From Stramenopiles sp. TOSAG23-6 (taxonomy: Eukaryota; Sar), in NCBI GenBank assembly GCA_900128565.1, contig LT636332.1, positions 1 through 10,183 on the forward strand: DNA of 10,183 nt, read 5' to 3'. Both the position numbers and the translations under genes were made by a program. Position 1 is the stretch's first letter. Each line of letters starts with the position of its first letter. Positions 1-6,091 of the stretch are shown piece by piece. The notes under the pieces were generated by a model that saw only the letters and a program-made list of their open reading frames with translations, was not told the DNA's origin and searched no databases.

Positions 1-2
1 AT

Positions 3-647
3 AATAATACTACAAATAATAAAAATAAAACAAATACCTACACAAATACAAAAACTACAAATGTACAAGGAACATATCACGATATTTCTCATCGTTTCAT
101 TATTTATTCTCTTGACATTAATAATGATACAGAAAATAATAGAAATAATGATGATTCATTAGTGTATAGATATGATCCAATTGATAATAAAGCATATACA
201 AAAGATGAGTTTATAGAATATTATGGTGGAGTGCAAGAATGGAATGTAGCAGATGAGGCAGAGTATATACCAGAAAATGATATCCTTTATATATATGCAG
301 GTGATGAACCAGCCGATGTTGTACATACATTTGTATCTGAGCGTTGGTTGCCAGACGAACAAGTTCGTGTATCAAATGCATTATTAGTTCATTTATGCTC
401 GGAAATTGTATGTACTCGAACACTCCCTAAAAGTGCTCTATTTGTGTTTAATGTTGAGTGGAAAGGGAAAAAGCACGAAATGCATATTTCTGAAGATGAT
501 GATATACACGCGAGAGCTCGGGCATTTTGTAATCCATTGAATGGAATTAATTGCGATGATGAATTTATTCAGAAAACTACACAAGCGATAGAAGCTGAAT
601 TGATAAAGAGAGAAGTTATCGTAAGAAAACAAGCACCAAAACCATAA
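3..647 (+). CDS. Unrecognised protein, C-terminal part (5' end lies outside the window)
   Basis: The reading frame is open from the left edge to a TAA at 645-647, giving 214 visible residues. The only in-frame ATG (MHISEDDD, near 481) lies deep inside, so the true start is upstream of the window; the GTG at 162 is not a convincing start. The first ~25 visible residues are an Asn/Thr/Lys-rich low-complexity run, followed by a second Asn-rich patch (NNDTENNRNN). From about residue 54 the sequence becomes ordered: YRYDPIDNKAYTKDEFIEYYGG, then EWN, an acidic stretch, then a probable alpha/beta module with FVFNVEWKGKKHEMHISEDDD followed by the helix-like ARARAFCNPLNG and a charged C-terminal helix (TQAIEAELIKRE). 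No catalytic motif is visible and I do not recognise the family. It converges on the next gene with a 125-bp gap. That it is coding is fairly certain; its function is unknown. Confidence 0.75.
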   Translation, partial: NNTTNNKNKTNTYTNTKTTNVQGTYHDISHRFIIYSLDINNDTENNRNNDDSLVYRYDPIDNKAYTKDEFIEYYGGVQEWNVADEAEYIPENDILYIYAGDEPADVVHTFVSERWLPDEQVRVSNALLVHLCSEIVCTRTLPKSALFVFNVEWKGKKHEMHISEDDDIHARARAFCNPLNGINCDDEFIQKTTQAIEAELIKREVIVRKQAPKP

Positions 648-772
648 ATAAATGAAAATCTTTTCAGTAATATTGTTGAAAGATTATCATAAGTCTCAAA
701 TTTGAATATACATATATTATATACTTCGGGCAATAAATTGTGCTATCGATATTTTAAATATACAAAGAACTT
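648..772. other. Convergent 3' intergenic gap between genes 1 and 2
   Basis: This AT-rich spacer lies between two converging stop codons. It must hold both 3' ends. ATAAATAAATG directly at the end of gene 1 is an AATAAA-like candidate for its polyadenylation signal. Nothing else is recognisable. Confidence 0.4.
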
Positions 773-1555
773 TTATTTTTCTTGCTTTTCATCNTTTTCT
801 TCTTCACTNTCCTTACTTTGTTTATCTCTCTCTTCGTTTTCTTCTTCATCATNGCTTTCTTTATCACTCTCTTCAGTTTCTTCTTCNTCATCGCTTTCTT
901 CAGAACTCTCTTCTTTTTCTTCTTCGTCACCGCCATCACTGCATTCCTCCTCCCATCGATACTTTAAGTTCAAATTTCCTTCTCCTACACATTTAAAACA
1001 TACTCCAAGACCTTCAATTAACCAACCATCAGCGCCGCCAAATGGACGTTTATCAAAAGGTATCCAAGTGAATCCAGAACCATCCTCAGGTTTATCACTT
1101 CGTTTTTCACCTTTTTTATAAGCCCATTGGAGTGCACTACCAGCATCAAGAGCTTCTATTATATCAAAATCTATTCCANAATCAAAATCAATTGCAATTG
1201 AGCGATAAGAATCATATGATGCTATAAACAAGACATCCCCAAGTTTCATTTTAATCTCTTTTGGGAAATCCAAATCCTCCTTTTCCCCACCGTGATCCCA
1301 TAAAACATATGTAGTATTAGTGAAACGTTCAGCATCAACAGGATCATTAGCAATTGTGCGCAAAGAACATCTTTTTTCTAAAGTACAGTACCGAGATATT
1401 GCTTCATTATTAGGTTNGTCTAATGATACCCAATTCCCCGAACGTGTTATTGAAGAATCTTTCTTCCAGGCACACCATACTGGTTTTACTATTTCATGCT
1501 CTCCAGCTACACTTATTTTTATCTTGCGCCTGTCAGTAAGTCGTTTCCAAACCAT
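773..1555 (-). CDS. Unrecognised Trp-rich protein with acidic Glu/Ser/Asp tail
   Basis: This is a single open frame of 260 residues with ATG at 1555-1553 and TAA at 775-773. Residues 1-201 look like a folded, possibly beta-rich domain. It has nine tryptophans (W3, 27, 30, 42, 86, 144, 164, 178, 201) and motifs such as TTYVLWDHGGEKEDLDF, GDVLFIASYDSYRSIAIDFD, GSALQWAYKKGE and FGGADGWLIEGLGVCFKCVG. Residues 202-260 are almost entirely Glu, Asp, Ser and Lys in EES/SDEE-type repeats, which would suit casein-kinase-2 phosphorylation and binding of basic partners such as histones or ribosomal proteins; that is inference from composition only. Six Ns fall in the frame, four of them in the tail. No signal peptide or membrane segment is visible. 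I do not recognise the family. The start is set by the first ATG, just inside a 423-bp divergent promoter region. Confidence 0.75.
   Translation of the reverse strand: MVWKRLTDRRKIKISVAGEHEIVKPVWCAWKKDSSITRSGNWVSLDXPNNEAISRYCTLEKRCSLRTIANDPVDAERFTNTTYVLWDHGGEKEDLDFPKEIKMKLGDVLFIASYDSYRSIAIDFDXGIDFDIIEALDAGSALQWAYKKGEKRSDKPEDGSGFTWIPFDKRPFGGADGWLIEGLGVCFKCVGEGNLNLKYRWEEECSDGGDEEEKEESSEESDXEEETEESDKESXDEEENEERDKQSKXSEEEXDEKQEK
776..950 (-). repeat. Low-complexity acidic-tail repeat (GAA/GAT/TCA-rich)
   Basis: On the plus strand this reads as degenerate TCTTCTTC, TCATC and CTCTC runs; on the coding strand it encodes the Glu/Ser/Asp tail of gene 2. The Ns at 794, 809, 853 and 887 sit in this tract, as expected where repeat copies or alleles were not resolved. 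The open serine/phenylalanine-rich frame on the opposite strand is a by-product of this bias. Confidence 0.7.
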
Positions 1556-1978
1556 TTTTTACTTCTTTAATTTTTAATGAGGCATAGTCAAAGTTGGAGG
1601 CTAAAATAGCTGACATGAGAAATAACCAGATGCAAACATCACGCGGCAATAAAATTTTAATTGTTTCCTTTTCTAAAAGTTATTTTTTTTGTTCGTTATT
1701 TCTTTCGGTATACGGTAGGAGTATGACGATTTTAAACCGTCGTTGTCAAATCTACTACTTATTATTCTGTCATGTCAAACCCTAACCCTAGTATAAGCGT
1801 ACTACTAGTGTCTTTTTTTCGCACCACACGAGTCTTTTTCATGAGTCATAACAGACTTCAGCTAGTTGTTAGCTGCAAAGACATTACTGAGTGGTACATC
1901 TANAGGCTATATTGTAGCTAGACAACGGAGTAGTATTGATTGAAATACAANAGATTGATCCATACAGGTATTGCATAT
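1556..1978. promoter_or_regulatory. Divergent promoter region shared by genes 2 and 3
   Basis: These 423 bp separate the start of the minus-strand gene 2 from the start of the plus-strand gene 3, so both promoters must lie here. Contents: T-rich tracts (1681-1688, 1812-1819), a telomere-like AAACCCTAACCCTA element near the middle (1777-1790), and the inverted pair CAGCTAG/TTAGCTG near 1859-1876. No convincing TATA box or gene is visible; the 63-codon plus-strand frame at 1594-1785 has no protein-like character. Confidence 0.5.
1777..1790. promoter_or_regulatory. Telomere-like (telo-box-like) element AAACCCTAACCCTA
   Basis: Two CCCTAA-type units sit in the middle of the divergent promoter. 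AAACCCTAA-type 'telo-boxes' are known promoter elements of ribosomal and translation genes in plants. Here one flanking gene (gene 3) is a translation factor, which would fit, but transfer of that role to this organism is inference. Confidence 0.4.
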
Positions 1979-2719
1979 ATGTTATCCTTTGTAGCCCGTA
2001 GTATTAGGTCACGCATTTCACGGCAAATGACNACCGTGACNAGCTGCTCTCTTCAAAAACCTGTGGAAACTTTTGACGTCTCTATTTTTGCAAATATTGA
2101 TGTCCGAATTGGTTTGATAACAAACGTATGGCCTCACCCTAANTCTGATAAATTATGGTGTGAAGAAATTGATCTTGGGGAAGAGGAAGGACCACGTCAA
2201 ATACTTTCAGGTCTACGTCAACATTATCCAAAAGCAAGTGACGTACAAGGCAGAAAAGTATTAGTTGTATGTAATTTAAAACCTGCCAAATTAGGGGGTA
2301 TGTTATCCAATGGTATGGTACTCTGTGCATCGAAGGNTTCATCTTCTAACGAAGTAAATGAAACAGAAACTGTTGAATCGATTGATGTTGAATTTATTGA
2401 TGTACCTGATGATTCAGTTATAGGTGAACGTGTTGTTGTTCATGGTGNAAAAATTCCCAAAAAATCTATTTATCCCTTTACTAGTGTTTCCAATTCATTA
2501 GACATTNAAAATCAATATAAAAAAGTGTCTCTTGAAATGTTGGAAAAGTATGGTCCTCCAGCAACTGCAAATCGAGTGAAACGAAAAAAATTATGGTTTC
2601 AATTAGTTAGTGATTTAGAGAGTGATAGTGATGGAGTTGCTACTTGGAAAGGTTTACCTCTTTTGACATCTGCGGGGTATTGTAAAGCTAAAAGTCTACG
2701 AAACGCAAAAATTGTTTAA
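1979..2719 (+). CDS. EMAPII/AIMP1-like tRNA-binding protein, possibly organelle-targeted
   Basis: The ATG at 1979-1981 gives a 246-residue protein ending in TAA at 2717-2719. From about residue 33 to the end it matches the tRNA-binding plus EMAPII-specific module of AIMP1/p43, Arc1p and the C-terminal tails of some aminoacyl-tRNA synthetases. Diagnostic stretches are DVRIGLITNVWPHP, SDKLWCEEIDLGEEEGPRQI, SGL, LVVCNLKPAKLGGMLSNGMVLCAS, and the EMAPII-specific end with KKLWFQLVSDL, GVATWKGLPLLTSAGYCKA. The OB fold binds tRNA and normally delivers it to synthetases. The N terminus (MLSFVARSIRSRISRQM) has Arg and Ser, no acidic residue and amphipathic spacing, like a mitochondrial presequence; neither a GST-like domain nor a synthetase domain is attached. 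Six Ns fall in the frame. The frame is open a little upstream to a TTG at 1940, but the first ATG is preferred. The family call is secure; the targeting is inferred. Confidence 0.9.
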   Translation: MLSFVARSIRSRISRQMXTVXSCSLQKPVETFDVSIFANIDVRIGLITNVWPHPXSDKLWCEEIDLGEEEGPRQILSGLRQHYPKASDVQGRKVLVVCNLKPAKLGGMLSNGMVLCASKXSSSNEVNETETVESIDVEFIDVPDDSVIGERVVVHGXKIPKKSIYPFTSVSNSLDIXNQYKKVSLEMLEKYGPPATANRVKRKKLWFQLVSDLESDSDGVATWKGLPLLTSAGYCKAKSLRNAKIV

Positions 2720-2743
2720 GTGGTGGAAATAGTGTAAGGAAAC

Positions 2744-2860
2744 AAACATAAATTTTAGTGTAAGTAGAAAAACATAAATTTTANTGTAAGNANANAAACA
2801 TAAATTTTAATGTAAGTAGAAAAACATAAATTTTAGTGTAAGTAGAAAAACATAAATTTA
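2744..2860. repeat. 26-bp tandem repeat, about 4.5 copies
   Basis: The unit reads AAACATAAATTTTAGTGTAA followed by GTAGAA. Copies lie at 2744-2769, 2770-2795, 2796-2821, 2822-2847, and half a copy at 2848-2860; a degenerate half copy precedes them at about 2726-2743. Copies differ at the R in TTTTARTGTAA, and four Ns in the second and third copies suggest unresolved copies or alleles. The array sits between the converging stops of genes 3 and 4, so it lies in both 3' UTR/terminator zones. It has no unique spacers and is not a CRISPR array. Confidence 0.9.
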
Positions 2861-2872
2861 TTTGATTCAAAG

Positions 2873-3286
2873 TTACTCTTCTAAGGGCTGAAGGATAATT
2901 TCTTTCAATTTATCTCGTAAGATTTCGCCAGGAATAGAAATGTCTCTCGTCAATTGACGAATTTTATCTACTGATGTCAGTCGTTCGAAATTTTTTGCAT
3001 CCATTCTCTGGTTTGTAAATAAAAATAAGTTCTTCAATAATTTGTCTTTATCAGAGCCTAAAATAGCAAATTGATTTGGTTCTGTATCAAAATGATGTAT
3101 TTCACTACCTGATTTTTGGAATTCTTGTCGTTTACCTTTGACAATGTCAAGAAATACATCACCTAAGAGGACATTATTTTGTGAATTCTGTTCCCAAAGG
3201 GATTCGACTTCTGTAATGGTTGGGATACCAAATTCTGAGCTTAACGCAAACAGTGATTGTTGAAAACGTGTTTTAGTAAAAGTCAT
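2873..3286 (-). CDS. Small unrecognised protein (start probably further upstream)
   Basis: The open frame of 137 residues starts with ATG at 3286-3284 and ends in TAA at 2875-2873. The sequence looks like a soluble, mostly helical protein: TRFQQSLFALSSEFGIPTI, then TEVESLWEQNSQNN, GDVFLDIVKGKRQEF, KDKLLKNLFLFTNQRMD and a C-terminal helix IPGEILRDKLKEIILQ. There are no cysteines, no signal peptide, no membrane segment and no catalytic motif that I recognise. The frame continues upstream for 22 protein-like codons before a TGA, and a homopolymer correction would link it to an ATG at 3366 (see the separate entry), for about 164 residues. It converges on gene 3 across the 26-bp repeat array and diverges from the PLC gene. 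Confidence 0.65.
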   Translation of the reverse strand: MTFTKTRFQQSLFALSSEFGIPTITEVESLWEQNSQNNVLLGDVFLDIVKGKRQEFQKSGSEIHHFDTEPNQFAILGSDKDKLLKNLFLFTNQRMDAKNFERLTSVDKIRQLTRDISIPGEILRDKLKEIILQPLEE

Positions 3287-3366
3287 TGAACCTGTTTGCT
3301 TATTTTTTACACCAAAGCATGTAATTGCCCATTGCTCTGGAGATTTTTTACTTCATTGGTCGTCAT
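3287..3366 (-). other. Probable N-terminal extension of gene 4, broken by an A-run indel
   Basis: Upstream of the ATG at 3286 the same frame reads SPEQWAITCFGVKNKQTGS, which looks coding. A second ATG at 3366-3364 begins MTTNEVK in another frame and reaches the same sequence at an A6 run (T6 on the plus strand, 3344-3349). One additional A there would give a continuous start MTTNEVKKSPEQW. A draft-assembly homopolymer error is the simplest reading; a short intron is the alternative. Confidence 0.5.
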
Positions 3367-3676
3367 GATATCAAACGAGATGTTGTTTTTTTATATATCG
3401 ATGGGAGAGGTATCTCTGAGAAAAAAAAAAAAAAATGAAACTGTGTAAATTTTGACACGAAATCCTGCTATTATTTTTCAAGTTCAGTTTATTTNTTTTG
3501 AGAATTTTTTTTTTCTTCTTTTCTTTCGCACGCAAATAAAAATACGTATTATTATTATTATTACGTAATATTATAGTCCCCATTGGAACAGAAATTGAGT
3601 ACTATGAATACATCGAATAATTGACNTATATTCTATTTATTCACTGGGTAGTGTGCACGAGCCACGTTGAAAGAGA
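3367..3676. promoter_or_regulatory. Divergent promoter region between gene 4 and the PLC gene
   Basis: These 310 bp lie between the probable starts of gene 4 (minus) and the PLC locus (plus). The region contains a long A-run at about 3421-3435, a T-run near 3506-3514, and a short ATT repeat flanked by TACGTA palindromes (3543-3567). The minus-strand frame across it encodes only Asn/Lys/Tyr low complexity and is not a gene. No TATA box or initiator can be assigned with confidence. Confidence 0.45.
3543..3567. repeat. (TTA)n microsatellite bounded by TACGTA palindromes
   Basis: TACGTA at 3543-3548 is followed by about five TTA/ATT units and a second TACGTA at 3562-3567. It could fold as an imperfect hairpin or be a protein-binding pair, but a slippage-derived microsatellite is enough to explain it. 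Confidence 0.5.
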
Positions 3677-4162
3677 ATGTTCTCAAAGAGTACTGCAAAC
3701 GACGTCACGAAAACTTCTAGATTAATAACAATAGAAGAAGATTTTAGAAGTCACGAGGAAGACGTCAGCAGTGTACTGGCAAGTATCACTGATCCAAATA
3801 TACTTCGCAGTGTGTGTGTATCTTTATNTACCCAATATCAAGTCCCTATTTGTGTCCTTCGAAGTTTGATTAAACGGGGTATATCTTCCACAAGTTCTAC
3901 TTTTCCTAGTTTTGTTGAGAAAGTTCTTCCAACAGAAGATAATGATAATAATAATGATAATAATAATGATAATAATAGGAGTGACCAATCAAAGAGCCTT
4001 TTACAAAACATTTCATGTAAANCTCNTGAAGGTTCTCCTTTTTGCAACGACAGAAATGAAAATTCTGTTTTGTCTGTTTCCTTAGTAGAAAAAANAANAG
4101 AAAAAAAAAACGAAAGAAATGTCGTTTACTCCGACTTCACTAAAAAAAAAACAATCAATTGA
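3677..4162 (+). CDS. Probable N-terminal part of the PLC gene, out of frame with the rest
   Basis: This open frame of 161 residues starts with ATG at 3677 and ends in TGA at 4160-4162. It overlaps the first ATG of the PLC frame (4119) by 44 bp. Residues ~1-85 look like real protein, with helical segments such as EEDVSSVLASITDPNILRSV and VPICVLRSLIKRG; an Asn/Asp repeat follows, then a Lys-rich end containing two Ns. The last codons FTKKK run through an A10 tract at 4142-4151, and one base fewer there would carry the frame directly into QSIDFLDCLKETPEI of the PLC. The A-run with Ns at 4091-4110 is a second possible shift site. PI-PLCs normally have about 100-150 residues of EF-hand region or more before the X box, so the added length (~1,040 residues in total) fits. 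A separate short gene is possible but less likely. Confidence 0.6.
   Translation: MFSKSTANDVTKTSRLITIEEDFRSHEEDVSSVLASITDPNILRSVCVSLXTQYQVPICVLRSLIKRGISSTSSTFPSFVEKVLPTEDNDNNNDNNNDNNRSDQSKSLLQNISCKXXEGSPFCNDRNENSVLSVSLVEKXXEKKNERNVVYSDFTKKKTIN
3938..3977 (+). repeat. GATAATAATAAT microsatellite encoding Asp/Asn repeats
   Basis: About 3.5 units of a 12-bp period encode D N (D N N N)n. It marks a disordered linker in the probable PLC N-terminal region and is typical of AT-rich protist genes. Confidence 0.75.
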
Positions 4163-5558
4163 CTTTCTCGACTGTCTGAAAGAAACTCCTGAAATCATTC
4201 GTTTATTTCATGTATGGAGTATGGGTGAACCTAGAATGACGATGAATCGACTNAGAGAATTTTATCATACCATACAAATGGAAACAATTGACATTTCAAC
4301 GCTTTCACTCTCAACAAAAGAACGGAAACAAGGTATAAAAATTATGCGTTTCATCTTGCTACTTATCAATAGTACTATCAATTGTGCATTTGAGCCGTCT
4401 CATAGACACGTGTATCAGGATATGAATCAACCTTTAGCTCATTATTTTATATCTACAACTCATAACACATATTTAGAAGGAAATCAGTTGATTTCAAGAT
4501 CATCTACTGATGCAATACGTAATGCTTTACTTGCAGGATATCGTGTCATTGAATTAGATTGTTGGGATGGAAATGCTAAACATTTTAAAAACAGCTCAAA
4601 ATATTCAGGCTATTCAGGACCCGTCGTCCGTCATGGTATTTCATTAAATAATTCAATTCCGTTTGAAATAGCTGTTGATGCAGTGTATGCTAATGCTTTT
4701 CTGACGTCGAAATATCCTCTTATTCTTACTTTAGAAAATCATTGTACAATAGAAAATAGAATTATAATGGCAAAAATATTACGGTCTGTATTGGGATCTT
4801 TATTATTTATTCCAACAAAAAACTGGATAAATAATCGAAAATTTTCCTCACCATTTTCCTTGAAACATAAAATAATACTACGAATGAAAGTTAATCGGAC
4901 AATGCATTTTGAAAAATATGAAAAAAAAAATGTTGGAGGGTTAGGGTTAGGAGGTGTTATAACAGAGTATGGAAATGACACAATGGATAAAAATATTGAA
5001 ACAATTGAACATCTTACATCAGACAAAACATCTAAAAAAGTCGGACAACAAACAACAGAAATTNCTACAGATTCATTTTCAAATATACCAAGTAGCTCTA
5101 TTCAGACAAATCATGGGGATAGTTGTACAACGACAACACTACCACCATCAAAATCATTACCAATAACAACAAATAATTCAAATCATGATACAATAGATAG
5201 TAGACAAATGAATAAGCGATATAAAAATATTGAAGGTTGGTTATATAAAGGTACAGGTGTCAAAAAGAAATTTCGATATTTTGTATTGGATGGTACGACT
5301 TTGTTGTATTATAAAACAGAAATGTGTAAAATTATGAGTGGATATATTTGTCTAGGAAACGCTTCAATAGGAATTATTGATCATAATAATGTACTTAATA
5401 GGACAAAGATAAATTCTGATATTGCTGTCAAATATTCTTCAAGTACACGAAATAATATAATTTCATCTAGGGTTAGGGGAATGACGACTAAACATTTGAC
5501 CACTGAAAAATCTCTTACTTTCACGATAGATTCAATTCGACCTAAACGAAAGACTTAT
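4119..5558 (+). CDS. Phosphoinositide-specific phospholipase C, exon with X box and linker PH domain
   Basis: This is the first and largest certain exon of a PI-PLC, which cleaves PIP2 to IP3 and diacylglycerol at membranes in a Ca2+-dependent reaction. Exons 4119-5558, 5671-6091 and 6195-7018 join in frame to 894 residues. Residues ~10-100 are a helical EF-hand-like region without an intact Ca2+ loop. The X box spans about 104-260 (YQDMNQPLAHYFISTTHNTY). It keeps every residue that by alignment with PLC-delta1 is catalytic or Ca2+-binding: H115 and N116, E145, D147, H172, E206; K257 and R255 match the PIP2-binding lysines. The X-Y linker (~265-545) holds Ser/Thr/Asn-rich sequence and then a PH domain from ~368 (EGWLYKGTGVKKKFRYFVLD), whose basic beta1-beta2 loop suggests phosphoinositide binding. 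The ATG at 4119 is the first in frame, but the real start is probably 3677. Confidence 0.9.
4938..4951 (+). repeat. Telomere-like GGGTTAGGGTTAGG inside PLC coding sequence
   Basis: Two and a third TTAGGG-type units lie in frame and encode the glycine-leucine stretch GGLGLGG in the X-Y linker, just after the X box and before the variable Ser/Thr-rich part. Confidence 0.75.
5467..5479 (+). repeat. Telomere-like CTAGGGTTAGGGG inside PLC coding sequence
   Basis: Nearly two TTAGGG units lie in frame (SRVRGM) in the long variable loop of the linker PH domain. The 12-mer CTAGGGTTAGGG also occurs, on the other strand, in the promoter element at 1777-1791. Confidence 0.65.
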
Positions 5559-5670
5559 GTACGTTTTCAACATTGATTTTTTTTGATAGATTTTTTTTTT
5601 ACTAAGAAACTAAAAAACTAAAAAAACTAAAAAACTAAAAAAAATATATATATATATTTTCACTATACAT
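5559..5670 (+). other. PLC intron 1, apparently with a non-AG 3' end
   Basis: The PH domain is interrupted after KTY at 5558 by GTACGTTTTC. The C-terminal PH helix resumes as TLSAQNEKIFWEWIDHI from 5671, which restores the expected last beta strand and the near-invariant Trp. The intervening 112 bp hold T-runs, CTAAAAAA repeats (branch-like CTAA) and (TA)n, and end in ACTATACAT. GT-AT borders (5559-5670) and AT-AC borders (5557-5668) give the same mRNA. The AG at 5677-5678 is out of frame. The AG at 5690-5691 would be in frame as a GT-AG intron, but it deletes the seven residues TLSAQNE. Confidence 0.6.
5614..5655 (+). repeat. AAAAAACT repeat followed by (TA)n
   Basis: Several ACTAAAAA units lead into a poly(TA) run within intron 1. 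The repeated CTAA could act as branch-point sequence. Otherwise this is simple low complexity. Confidence 0.6.
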
Positions 5671-6091
5671 ACTTTAAGTGCACAAAATGAGAAAATATTT
5701 TGGGAATGGATTGATCATATTGCATATACAATAGAGAATTCAATGAATTCCAATAACAAGTTCCTCAAAAATCAAAATTATAAGAAGCAACAAAAACAGG
5801 AAATATATAAACAAAAACAACAAAATCATCAACATTTTGATACATTGGAAGAAATACCAATTGTTCCTGAATTAGATGAACTTGCTGCTATTTGGAATGA
5901 ACCTTTAAAAAAAGGTCAATTGAATGCAGCAGCAGGTTTGTCACATGCATCATCGTGTTCGTGGGATGAACTAAAATTAGGTAAAATGCGAAGAGCCAAT
6001 AAAAAAGGTGTTTTACAATATGCAGAGCGACATTTATTGCGAGTATATCCTGCATTTTTTCGTGTCAATTCGTCTAATTTTAATCCCCAAC
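5671..6091 (+). CDS. PLC exon 2: end of PH domain and first half of Y box
   Basis: This exon encodes residues 481-620 plus one base of 621. It begins with the last PH strand and helix (SAQNEKIFWEWIDHIAYTIE) and continues through an Asn/Gln/Lys-rich linker. The Y box opens at about residue 546 (PELDELAAIWN). Residues matching PIP2-contacting positions of PLC-delta1 are present: a serine at about 577 (SSCSWDE), and R604 with Y606 in LLRVYP. The exon ends in RVNSSNFNPQ, the family motif RxDSSNYxPQ. Reading through the next junction would remove the second half of the Y box, so an intron must follow. The first ATG inside this exon (5743) is an internal Met, not a start. Confidence 0.85.

Noticed and set aside
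702-1121. Plus-strand Ser/Phe/Leu-rich open frame opposite gene 2
   Set aside because: It is the antisense image of the Glu/Ser/Asp acidic tail; the opposite strand has normal protein composition and a clean start.
1594-1785. 63-codon plus-strand open frame in the divergent promoter
   Set aside because: It has no domain-like sequence, consists partly of T-run-encoded Phe/Leu, and its length is expected by chance.
2744-2860. Possible CRISPR array
   Set aside because: The repeats are directly adjacent without unique spacers, and the genome is eukaryotic.
3371-3583. 70-codon minus-strand open frame upstream of gene 4
   Set aside because: It encodes Asn, Lys and Phe homopolymer-like runs from A/T tracts and the ATT microsatellite; no coding character.
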